64,000 nucleotides of DNA, from assembly GCA_035235625.1 (NCBI GenBank), contig CP141142.1, forward strand, positions 36,094,995 to 36,158,994. The letters are read 5' to 3'. Below are positions 37,001 through 47,865 of this stretch, piece after piece; position 1 is the stretch's first letter; every line of letters starts with the position of its first letter. A program made the translations under genes and the position numbers. The notes beneath the pieces are model-generated. The model did not search any database. It was not told where the DNA came from and worked only from the letters and a program-made list of their open reading frames with translations. Origin of the DNA: Saururus chinensis. Its lineage: Eukaryota; Streptophyta; Magnoliopsida; Piperales; Saururaceae.

Positions 37001-38644
37001 TTGTTGTATCTATTTCATCTTAACATTGCAAAGGCTGTTCTAAAACGCTGGTTCTTCTTTGATGAAACACTTGCTTAAATTGACGAATATGCCTCATAGT
37101 TTTTATCAGATTCAAGAAATAAGATCTCAGAACAGCTTAATTGAGCTTGAAGAAGTTCTTGTGTCAAACAAACTGTTAACAAGTAATAACTATACAAGAA
37201 CAAAATGTTAAAAAAACCAAACATTTAGAATTATACTGCAATTGTAAAAAAAGTGCTAGATACTTTAATGGTGATAAATAAACCAATTATCAGCAATAGA
37301 AATCTAATGGCTTAGCATTATGATCCTAACCTAGATCAATAATATAGTGTCACTTTTTCAATTTGACAGCAAGCATTACTCTAACATAGAAGCATGAGCC
37401 TTTTTTCAACTTTAATAGAAAGCACTCCTCCAGCATAGAAGTATGAGCAGAACTATTTTATCTTGATGATCACCAAATCAACCACCAACGTCTAGCATGT
37501 TTTTAGCATTTAAGAAACTTGCCTCTAAGAGATTCTCCAAATACAAATGAGAGAGTCGTGACTTCAATCTCTCGAGTTCTGATTCCCCATCAGTCCAGCA
37601 CAGTACCTGAAAAACACTGATATATATCAATAGTTCTGTAAAGAAGAGTGATTCATATATAGACCAAAAGGGGATTGAGATAGAGATTCCAAAATTAATC
37701 TAGTCAGTATCATATGAGAGCAATGAAATAGTAATATTCTCAAGAACAAATTAACATGAAATGGAAGGTATAACGTAACTATAAAGCCCAAAAGACCAAA
37801 CCTTGTGTAGAACATAATCAGCACCTGCATGTAGCACTGATTTTTGGACATCTTCTTGAGTTGGAATTTCCTTTCCTGCTCAAGCCAGTGTCTTTTCTTC
37901 AGTAAACTACTACAGACTCGGAAAATATTGAAGAAAGTTCTATAGATAAACTTGTGAGATGAGAACAATGATTACCAACAATAAAATACACAATTTGATG
38001 CATGAGAGTAACTTCTATTAAATAGAACTTTGACCTAGAAAAATAGCCCATGCAAAACAAAAAAAACAAATAGACCTTCTTCCGTGGCCAGCTGCTTCCA
38101 AGCATTTAACTTCACCAATCGAGTATCAGCCTGATTGAACAGAAGGGCACACTACCATTAGAACTTTTTAGCAAATTAAGAGTTAACAAGAAATAGCTAG
38201 ACCATAAATATGCATGTTATTCTATCAGCATGAGAATTCACAACATCTAAAACGTCAAGGTAAAGAGTAAAATCAACTGGCAAGTAAACAGAAAGATGTG
38301 GCCATAAGATAAAAATGTATCATTCTCAATGTAGGATGTACACACAAAAGCTTGAGATTGCAAACCACAAATAGTAGTTTTTTAATCGTGTTTTCGCGAT
38401 GGTACAACAGGGTGCTAAGCCATGAGAACAGCTACATACAAAAGTCATACCACAACATTGTCCCAGGAAAAAATGAGTCCAAAAGCTTCATCTGGCTTCA
38501 TCACATAACGAACTCTTTGCAAAAAGCTTTCTTGCATTCTATCATTCAGAAAATCCTACAACAAAGTCAACCATCAATTTACATAAAAAGGAATGGGCGC
38601 TCCTGATTCAATGCTTTGCAAAGGAGAGAATAACAGGTAAACAG

Positions 38645-38682
<38 letters not shown>

Positions 38683-40163
38683 TCGTGTATGAGCCTTAGA
38701 CATTCTCACCACATCAACTTTCAGAGGACCATTTGGCCTAAATGTCTCAAAACCTTCTCCATATTCAGCTCCAATCTCCTGAAAATTTTCAGAAACAATG
38801 AAGTTCCAGAAAGAAATTCACAAAGCATTTTAGCAAGGTAAGGACCTAACTTTTGTTTGGCACAAAGGTATAGAGCTAACTTAACAATGGAAACATATTA
38901 AGAACAGCTTCACTTGATTCTACTAAAGCCAGTTCCACTACATAAGCAAAAAAATAAGCCTACATGCAATATCATATTGATTTAAACTAAACTCATAAAT
39001 TTTTACATCAGAATCATCAACCTCATTCGACAATGGCAAAGTTGCAACCGTGACGCCGGTCATCCCCCACCCAAGTGCAGGTGCCGCACTTCATCAGGCA
39101 ATTCTGGACTCTATCTTCAGTTTTTAAATTGCTACAACAACCAATGAGCTTGCAACTAACTAGAGTATCAGCATTTTTTATTGAATGGGATTTATTATGT
39201 ATTCAAATTTAAACTCAGGGGAGAGTATTGTCAGAAATTCAGAATTTCAACCTGGAAATGCTAATACAGATGAACTATTTGAATACCAGGTCACTTTGTC
39301 AACTAGGCAAACTGACTAAACACACAGGGGTCATGCACTCAAGAATTGTTTAATTAGTTTACAACCCCAATAAGAAAGTGATAAAGTTTTATTGACAACT
39401 TTAATATCACGCATATTCTTGAGGGTGGGCGACATAAATCTGTTGTGCATAATACATAAGCCACGTCTACACCCACATTGTCCCTTCTTGAATCTGAACA
39501 TCATTTAAAGTTTTTATCTCTTATTCAACATTAATGCTAATTTCTTACTCTTTCTTCTTAATTCCTAAGAACCACAAGACCCAAAAAAAGACTTCATTAT
39601 CAAACACCATACGTAAGAACCTTTCCAAGAAATTATCACCACTGCACATAACAACATTAATGATAGCAATGCCGAAGGTGACTGCTTTCAGTAGTAAGAC
39701 AACCAACAATGACAGATATTAGAAATACCAAACTTCACACAACAAATTTTTTTTTATCTCGGAAGAAAAAGGCAATAATACAATCAGTAATTACTCATGA
39801 AAACCAATGAACACCAAGACAAGTAACAGATAAATAACAAAACTAAGAATCGACTACCTCATCCATGAATATCCTCGTGGGTCTCTTCGAAGACCCATTT
39901 ACAAATTCTCCTCCTTGAGGCCCGGAAGCGCTTCTAACAACAAAACTTCTTCTGCAACTCTGTTTCTTCAGCTCCTACAGAATTCACAGACCAATCTCAA
40001 CCTTGAATAAAAAAACAAACAACCGGGAAAAAGAAAGTAGATACAAAGAGAGGGGAGGCAGGCATACGGCTAATCGGAGCTGGGCGGGGAGAAGGGCAAG
40101 CTGAAGACAGGAAGTGGGCGTCGGCGGGGAGAGTAACGAAGAGCAACGAGGATTGCAGGCCAT
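34032..40163 (-). CDS. PYRP2: HAD-superfamily PyrP2-type phosphatase, chloroplast precursor
   Basis: The closest family I recognise is Arabidopsis At4g11570 (PyrP2), assigned as the plastid phosphatase acting on 5-amino-6-(5-phosphoribitylamino)uracil in riboflavin synthesis. Eleven exons: 40068-40163, 39858-39974, 38710-38778, 38451-38555, 38076-38130, 37802-37875, 37523-37606, 35596-35736, 35414-35479, 35130-35239, 34032-34200. All phases close, giving 361 aa against about 373 in Arabidopsis. Residues 1 to about 60 form a transit peptide. HAD regions: motif I as GLIFSWDNVVADTR (Asp126, with Ser124 where the nucleophilic Asp usually sits), motif II near PCAVASCLDR (Ser226), Lys273 or Lys276 as the motif III base, motif IV as VFEDDPRG (Asp282/283). 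The C terminus is SPPKRKLRTDTIF. Intron 7 (1,786 bp) starts GAG|GCAAGT, a GC donor. Introns hold a hairpin element and a microsatellite. Family placement is firm; catalytic activity is inferred. Confidence 0.93.
34645..34797. repeat. Foldback element or hairpin in PYRP2 intron 10
   Basis: Arms 34691-34715 and 34728-34752 are complementary at about 21 of 25 positions around a 12-base loop containing the palindrome CGTTAACG. Weaker pairing continues outward to GAGCCTAAGTGTAAGC on the left and GGCTTACGCTCAGCTC on the right, so the whole block of about 150 bp can fold. It is most likely a MITE. It would be transcribed within the PYRP2 pre-mRNA. Confidence 0.7.
34867..34929. repeat. Short inverted repeat in PYRP2 intron 10
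   Basis: CCCCCCTTCATCT at the left and AGATGAAGGGGG at the right are complementary around a loop of about 37 bases. It lies 70 bp from the larger hairpin and may be part of the same or another small foldback insertion. Confidence 0.55.
38645..38682. repeat. Compound (AT)n(AC)n microsatellite in PYRP2 intron 3
   Basis: About 22 bases of AT repeat run directly into about 16 bases of AC repeat. It lies 28 bp from the exon 3 donor at 38709. Confidence 0.95.
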
Positions 40164-40453
40164 GGCAATGGCGCGGAGAGACAGAATCCTGGCGCAGGCT
40201 TTCTGTATTGCGGGCTGTATTGTCATGTGTGTGGCCGCCATAAGAGTGGGTCCCGCGTCTAGCCAAAGTTTTTGTTGAAGAATCCAAGGCCACTCGCGAG
40301 AGTCGCGAATTGGCCCCGTCGGTTTCTCGGGTGCCGTTAAAGTGCAAATACACAATAATAATTGACATTTGTGTTGGAAATTTAGATTGTAATAATCAAT
40401 TAATCTCGACAGGATTGGAGGAAATTAATAAATCCTGATACAATAATGATATA
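40164..40453. other. PYRP2 upstream region
   Basis: GC-richer sequence continues to about 40330, in keeping with a 5' UTR and proximal promoter. Frames here are open upstream of the ATG at 40163, but no in-frame earlier ATG is needed for the protein. No TATA box stood out. Confidence 0.4.
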
Positions 40454-40544
40454 GTCTTTCAGTGTCTCGTGTTAATAGCTCTATTTAATATTTTAAATTA
40501 ATTCCTTTTAAATATCAAAGATAGCTAATAATGTAGGATGAAAG
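40454..40544. repeat. Stowaway-like MITE, short class
   Basis: Left GTCTTTCAGTGTCTCGTGTTAA and right TAATGTAGGATGAAAGA form an imperfect inverted repeat, with TA at 40452-40453. It is about 290 bp upstream of the PYRP2 start, so it may sit in the promoter. Confidence 0.55.
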
Positions 40545-41299
40545 AATTTTAAAAACATATAAATACCCTTATTATATGGTTGACCTTAAAACCCTTGCCT
40601 ATCTCAAATTGATGAAGTGTCTTGACCCTAACTCTATTTGCGATGATGATCACGTACCCCCCTAACACTGGTGATCAATGAAGATTTTTCTTTAGTCGCC
40701 ATTTAACCAGGGCTGCTACTTCACCTCGAAAGGCCGGTCAAGTACGCGGGGGCGACGAAGGAAAATTGATAAACGATTTAGCAAAAAATTTAACCCTAAC
40801 TATGGACGATTAATAGAATTACAGAGTACACACAATCCTTTAAGAAAGAGTAAATAAAAGGAAAAAAAGAAAGTTGCTTATCACAAAGTGAACAACTAAT
40901 CTCAAACCCACATGCTTAGTTAACTAAAGCCCACACTAGCTCAAAATAAGTCTTAAGCAAACATAACTGTAATATGTGACATAAATCCAAAACAAAGAAA
41001 CCCTACACAAAGGTTCCAAACACAAAGCATTAATCAAAAGAAACTAAGTCACATAACAACCTCCACGATTACATCCAAGTCATCTCCGACCTTTCCTCAA
41101 AGAGGGGATCCTGTCCGTCTACGTGTCGCACCACGGAGCCCCAAAGCAAAACACAAGAAAGAGGGCTGCGTTTAACAAACTCAGCAATGGTTTTTAATAT
41201 CACTATCAACATCGAAAATACGATAACATAGCAATGAGATCATTCAGATCAAATATTTACATGGTGCATTATTTTCTGATCACACATATACATCACCTA

Positions 41300-41690
41300 A
41301 AACTGCATCATAGTGCATAATCCACATAATTTCATTCTCATCATAAACCCTGCATGAATGTATTTCTAACATACATATCCCATCATGCATCATATCGAAA
41401 TCAAACTGTATGGATGTATCTCTAACATACATATTCCCTCATGCATCATATCATGATCAACCTGCATGAATGTATCTCTAACATACATAATCCATCATAC
41501 ATCACATCATAATCAACCTACATAAATGTATCTCTAACATACATATTTCATCATGCATCACATCATAATCAACCTGCATAAATGTATTTCTAACATATAT
41601 ATTTCATCATACATCACATCATAATCAACCTACATGAATGTATCTCTAACATACATATTCTATCATGCATCACATCATAACATCCTCCAT
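41300..41690. repeat. Tandem array in LTR copy B, about 59 bp unit
   Basis: About six units built on CATAATCAACCTGCATGAAT then GTATCTCTAACATACATATT. It is the counterpart of the array at 28480-28800. Confidence 0.85.
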
Positions 41691-42904
41691 CATGGAGTAA
41701 TCACAAATTTAGTGTCACACAGACGAGACATAGACAAGGCCACGAAGGCGTGTCATGGTCCAAAATTCTACATAAGAATTCAAGAAAGATCGGGGTTGTC
41801 AATCCCTAATGCTGCTCACCCTGAACGATCCTAGCCAAGGATGTCTCATTCTCACACAGAGAATCTAGAGCAAAGATGTTCGCCGAAGGGCATCTCCTGC
41901 GGAGGGAAGAGCCCGAGTTCTCACACAGAGAACCCTAGAACACGTGGTAGCGGGGTGCACATGACATACCACATTGGATTCTCAGGGTCCAGATGACACT
42001 CATAATAACATTCTCACAATCCGCAAGACAGTACACAACTCGTCCCCACATAATTCCATTCCATTAGACTCAACCCGGGGAGTGCACTCATTCCACACAG
42101 GAACTCAAATCAAAATATGTCCTTTCGGACCAATCAACTTGCGATTAATCTACGACCGATCAATCCGGCACACAATTTCACCACATTGCATCCAATCGGT
42201 CAAATTCTATTAACCACGATGAAGCCTCAATTGAAAATCCATTTTCATGATGCATGCAGCATGGTACATACGTGGGCAAAGCATACATGAATCCTAATCT
42301 ATGATAAGTGCTCTGATCAGCCCCTAATGCATCATTCATAATCACAATATCAAGCTTCAATATCACTATTTAACCCTCACATGTGTGTGTAACTAGTAGA
42401 AGCATTTTACACAATGCATGTCAACATACTTGAAATTAAACTCACACACTACACATGTAAATTACCATCTAAATATGAATTCCAGCGGAAATCATAGGGT
42501 AAGAATCTTTGAAATCATAACTCAAATGAAAACTTAACCACAAAGGCTAAACACATATAAGATCATTAATTTCATTCTTGAGTCATGGCATTTACCAACA
42601 TCCACACATCAACTAACCACATTCTATCATGACAAATCAGTCCAATAATAGATTATAATTCTACTGAAAATATGCTTAACCATGAGGAATCAACCATTCA
42701 CAATTTCAAGATGACAATTCCAACATCATGCCACAAAATATAAGTCATTCTACAAATCTTTAAGTATATATCTCAACTCCATAACCTCAATAGCATGCCC
42801 TTCCAGTAGCATAACATAGCTTAAAACACTCCACATTCATATGAAATTGGCAAGCTAAAGTGGAATCATCGAAATAAACATCATGCATAAGAACACAATT
42901 CTGT

Positions 42905-43060
42905 TGTGTAGCCGTTTGAACGCCATTCAGGCCGTTCGATCGGATAAACGGGAAAAATTCAAATTCACAGTTTGGCCGTTCGAACGCCCTTCAGGCCATT
43001 CGATCGGCTGAACTGGAAAACTGTCATTCCGACAGTGTTGCCGTTCGAACGCCAACAAGG
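42905..43060. repeat. TTCGAA-centred palindrome cluster in LTR copy B
   Basis: GCCGTTCGAACGCC and close variants (GCCGTTTGAACGCC, GCCGTTCGATCGG) occur five or so times. CGTTCGAACG is a perfect palindrome. Similar clusters lie at matching places in copies A (about 30362-30480), C (about 46660-46765) and D (about 48800-48900). Confidence 0.7.
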
Positions 43061-44161
43061 CAGAACTGGTCATCTTCTTCCTTTCGCAAATCCAAACTGA
43101 AACACCATTGATAACACTTCAAATCCACATCTAACACCCTAATCATCATCAAAAGTCATTCTTGACTTCCAGAATGTTAAACCATATCATAATAATGCAA
43201 AACTCTAAGAAATCAAGATTAAATATTTTTATTTTCTAATCATGCCATTAACACTCCAAATAAAGTAATCTCCATTCGAAATAAGCCAAAAATCAAGAAT
43301 TTTACCATGGATAAACTGAGATTTCGAAGACCCATTACCTTAGCACTTGATTAAGCTCAATTTTGAGAGTCACCCTTCTTGAAAACCTTACAAACACATT
43401 GAGTTTGAATTAAACTCCATTCAAAATCGATTTACCAAAGAAATCCCTAATTAAAACTTAGATCTAGGGTTTGTTAAACATAAAAATCAAATTTTGAACA
43501 CTAGGGTTTGTAGTAAAACATAAATCAATAGCTTTTGAGGTCTAAAAATGAATTGAAACAAGGGAAAAATAGTAAATTTGAAAGAGATTAGGAAGAAAAC
43601 TAGGGTTTAGTGCTTAATTAGAGTAAGCTTACCTTAATCGTCTTCTAATCCGGGCCTAAGTGGGGATTAGGCCAAACCTCCTTCTTTAGCATATTCCCAA
43701 AGATGGGAATGACTCAGGTTTGCCCTTTTATAGTAAGGGTTGGGGTATGCATGGGTAAGTTTTTGGGGTGTAAATAGGAAAATTAGGCTAAAATAGGTAT
43801 TTTGTAAATTTAAGTACTAATTAAGCCTAATAAAATTCTAAAAATTTTTGTATGACATTAAGTAGATGTCTAGGTTCATTTAACACAAAAATTAAAATTT
43901 TATCGGTGGGTCCCACAAGGGTCCCGCCAAAACCCTAATTTTTGGGAAAATAGTAAAAATTCAAAAAATCCCAAAAATTCACATTTGTTTTAAAATCACT
44001 TAAAACTATAAATCTTAAAGTTGATTTTGGTTAAAACCATCATAAATACTATTTATTCGCGAAATCACCGAATAGATCAGAAAACGTGTTAATCTCACAA
44101 TAACCGACAATTAAAGAAAACCAAAACCGGTTTAGAGATGAGGGTCATTACATAGCAAGCT

Positions 44162-47100
44162 TGTTACGCCCCGATACTACCCGACCCAAGCTGAACCAGA
44201 TCTAAGGGCCAAACCAATGCACAGGGGCGACAGATTGAAAACGATTGAGGAAAATAGCGGAAGCCTTGTGCCCCAACTACGGGTAATCTAATTTACGGAG
44301 TTTATGCACTACTTTGAGAAAGAGTAAATAGGTAGAACTAAAAGAGTTAAACTCTGAATTAAACCATGAACTCAAACTCACATACTATTAATTCATAGCC
44401 ACACACTAGGCTCCAAAAATAAGTCTCAAAGAAATTAAAGACATAGTATATTATAGATCTAAACCAAGGAGCATCCACAAGGTTCTAACATCAAACAAGA
44501 TAAACAAAGAGACATGTAAAACTAGGAGCCTCCACAACTACTCCCAAGTTCTCTCCGACCTTTCCTCATATAGAGGATCCTGTTCATTTGCGTGTCATGC
44601 CACACAACCCCAAAACAAAACAAGAAAACGGGGTGAGCATAAAAGCTCAATAATGGTTTGAATATAACTATAATCACCAGAAAACATAACGACATGACAA
44701 TGAAGTAAATCAGATCTAAGATTAGCATGCTATATCACTTTCTGATATCACATTCATATCACATAAACCTGCATAATAGTGCCTCAATCACATACTTTCT
44801 GATCATGCACACATATTACATAAACCTGCATAATATTGTCTCAATCGCACCATTTCTAATTATGCATTTATGTTACATAAACCTGTATAATAGTACCTCA
44901 ATCACACTTTTCTAATTATGCATTCATATCACATAAGCCTGCATAATAGTATTTCAATCACACAATTTCTGATCATGCATTCATACTACATCAACCTGCA
45001 TAATAGTGTCTCAATCACACCATTTCTAATCATGCATTCATATTACATAAGCCTGCATAATAGTGTCTCAACCACACCATTTATGATCATGCATTTATAC
45101 CACATTAACCTACATAATAGTATCTCAATCACACCATTTCTAATCATGCATTCATATTACATAAGCCTGCATAATAGTGTCTCAATCACACCATTTCTGA
45201 TCATGCATTCATACCACATTAACCTACATAATAGTATCTCAATCACACCATTTCTAATCATGCATTCATATTACATAAGCCTGCATAATAGTGTCTCAAT
45301 CACACCATTTCTGATCATGCATTCATACCACATCAACCTCATTCACCCTGCACGACAAACGGGTCAAACACATGATACACAATCATGCCTATCATTCATC
45401 ATTAATATGCATCAATACAAAAGGTGAATGCCTCCATTAAGGAGTAAACACAAGTGTTGCCACACAGGTAAGAAGCGATCAAGGCCACAAAGGCAAGATA
45501 CAGTCAAATTTCTACACAGGAAATGTAAAAGAGTCGGGGTTGTCAATCCCTAAAACTACTCGCCCTAGACGATCTTGGCTAAGGATGTTTCATTCTCACA
45601 TAGAGAATCTAGAGCATGGGTATTGGCCCAAGGACATCTCCTGCGGAGGGGAAAGCCCGAATTCCCACACAGGGAACCCTAGAATACATGGTAGCGGGTG
45701 CACATGACATACCACTCTGGATTCTCAGGGTCCAGATGACACTTATAATAATAATCTCAAATCCGCAAAATAAGTACACAACTCGTCCCCACATAATTCC
45801 ATTTCCGTAGATTCAACCTGGGGAGTATACACGTTCCACACAGGAACTTAAATCGAAAACATGTCCTTTCGGACCAACCAAGTTTCGATTAATTCACCGA
45901 GCGATTAATTTGGCACGCAATCTCAAGCATTGCATACAATTAATTAAATTCCGGTTAACCAGCGGTAAAACCTCATTCATGAAGTTTGATCCATGATGCA
46001 TGCTATCATGATACATCCACAAGCAAGATCTATGTGGGTTCCAACACATGGAATATGGTCCTAATCAGTCCCTTTATGCATCATAATCACCTCATAATGA
46101 ACTACAATGTCATAGTAGATTCCTCATATATGTGTGTTCATGCATATCCTAAGTATATAAGCAATGTTTAGATATAAACTCATAAGGCAACCTATGCATG
46201 CTTAATACATTTGAAATAATGAATTCTAACTGAAATCCAAACAAAATCTACTATAAAACTTAAATCCATCAATGTAGAATCAAACTCTCATTCCCACAAG
46301 CGTGGTTTTCCACGCCATAAGCCACAACATGATCACATCAATTTCCCATAAACCATCCATATTATAAGAGAACACATCTCACCATTTTTCCACATGATAT
46401 CCCTACTGAAAATATATTCTATTCATAAGAATTCCAACATTCAATAGCTTAAGGTACTTCAATATCAACATGCATAATTATCAACATGATATAATGCCAC
46501 ATGACCACACTTAATCACATTCTATAGATTTTCATCATCAATTCTACACTTCCAATAGCTTAATTTCATCATAATACACTTTCTATATCCATTAGAAACA
46601 TTAAATGGAGTAAAAACATTGAAATGAGCATAAGTTTCAAAAATAGCAAATTGTAGTGTAGCCGTTCGAACGCCTTGCAAGGCCATTTGATCGGCTATAC
46701 TGAAAATTTGTCGAAAATACAGTGTTTCTGATCGATCACCCTGATAGGCCATTCGATTGACAACACAACAATTTTGACCTTCTTCTTCATTTCGAATTTC
46801 AAAACCGAGATTCCATTAAAACAACTTAAAACCTTCATCTATATACCCAAACACCATTAAAACTTCACTAAACCTTTCAGAATGTTAATCTACACCATCT
46901 AAAGGCAAAACCTTAAGAAATTGAAACAAAAAATTAGCATTTACTAATCCCACCATTAAAACACTAAATCAAATAAATCCATTCCAAATAAATCATAAAA
47001 ATCAAAATTTTACCATAAGAAAACTGATATTTGAAGACTCATTACCTTGTCACTTGTTTAGGTTCGGATTCGACCTTTACCCTTCTTAGAAATTATCCAA

Positions 47101-47865
47101 AAATATAGTGTCTAAGTTAAATTCCATAAGAAATCGATTTAACATTGAAAACCTTAAAGAAATCTTAGATCTAGGGTTTGTTAAGCATAAAAAAATAAAA
47201 TTTGATAAGTAGGGTTTGAAGTAAGAGAGTAAATAAATGACTTTGATGCTTAAAATTGAATCAAATCAAAGGGAAAATGATAGATTAAGAATAGATTAGG
47301 AGAAAATTTAGGGTTTAAACTTAATTAAAGAAGAACATACCTTAGCCCCTTCTAATCTGGGCCTAATTGGGGAACTAGACCTTAATCACCTCCTCTCAGC
47401 CTATTCCCAAAATGAAAATGACTCAGCCCTTTTCCATTTATAGTAGGGCTTGAGGTACACTTAATAAACTAATGGGGTGTAAATAGAATTTTGGGCTAAA
47501 AATAGGTATTTTAAAGATTTGAGCACTAATTAAATCCGATAAAATTCTAAATTTTTTTATATGAGCTTAAGTTGATGTCTGGGGCATTTTGGTTTAAAAA
47601 TCTTAATTTCGTCAGTGGGGCCCACAAAGGGTCCCGCCAAACCCTAATTTTTAGAAAATTAGTGAAAAATCAAAAAAATATCAAAAATTCAAAATTATCT
47701 AAAAACTACTTAAAAATCATAAATATATAGTTAGTTTTGCTTAAAACCTTTAGAAATCCCATTTATCTTAGAAAACCACATAATTTAAATAAAAAAACGC
47801 ATAACCCACACATTAACCGATAAATAATATTAAAATAAACCGGTTCAAAAATGAGAGTCCTTACA
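44162..47865 (-). mobile_element. Solo LTR (copy C), Ty3 chromovirus type
   Basis: A 3,704-bp solo LTR beginning TGTTACGCC and ending GTCCTTACA, flanked by an exact 5-bp duplication AAGCT (44157-44161 and 47866-47870). It is related to copies A and B throughout but with a different tandem array. It inserted into fragment D: the sequence on both sides (TAGCAAGCT, then AAGCTGATGCACATGAACAT) joins into the TAGCGGGTGCACATGACAT block found inside the other copies. Confidence 0.88.
44735..45345. repeat. Tandem array in LTR copy C, 57 bp unit
   Basis: About ten units built on CATTTCTAATCATGCATTCA then ATAATAGTGTCTCAATCACA. The 57-bp period equals 19 codons, which keeps a frame open from 44918 to 45427 with a 19-residue repeat. 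This is not a gene. Homogeneous alternating unit types suggest higher-order duplication of two units together. Confidence 0.9.

Larger units (their letters stand above)
40725..44152 (-). mobile_element. LTR copy B, Ty3 chromovirus type
   Basis: Aligns by eye with solo LTR copy A throughout: the GGCCGGTCAAGTACGCGGGG region, the gene-like AGGATCCTGTCC block, the tandem array, TTCGAA palindromes, and the terminal GGGTCATTACA at 44152. The outermost 40-50 bases at the left edge do not match, so that end is lost or rearranged and no target duplication is visible. It abuts fragment D (44153). Confidence 0.75.

Noticed and set aside
39984-40355. Two 123-codon frames overlapping PYRP2 exon 1
   Set aside because: Only the ATG at 40163 gives a frame that splices in phase into exon 2; the longer frames run into intron 1 or upstream DNA.
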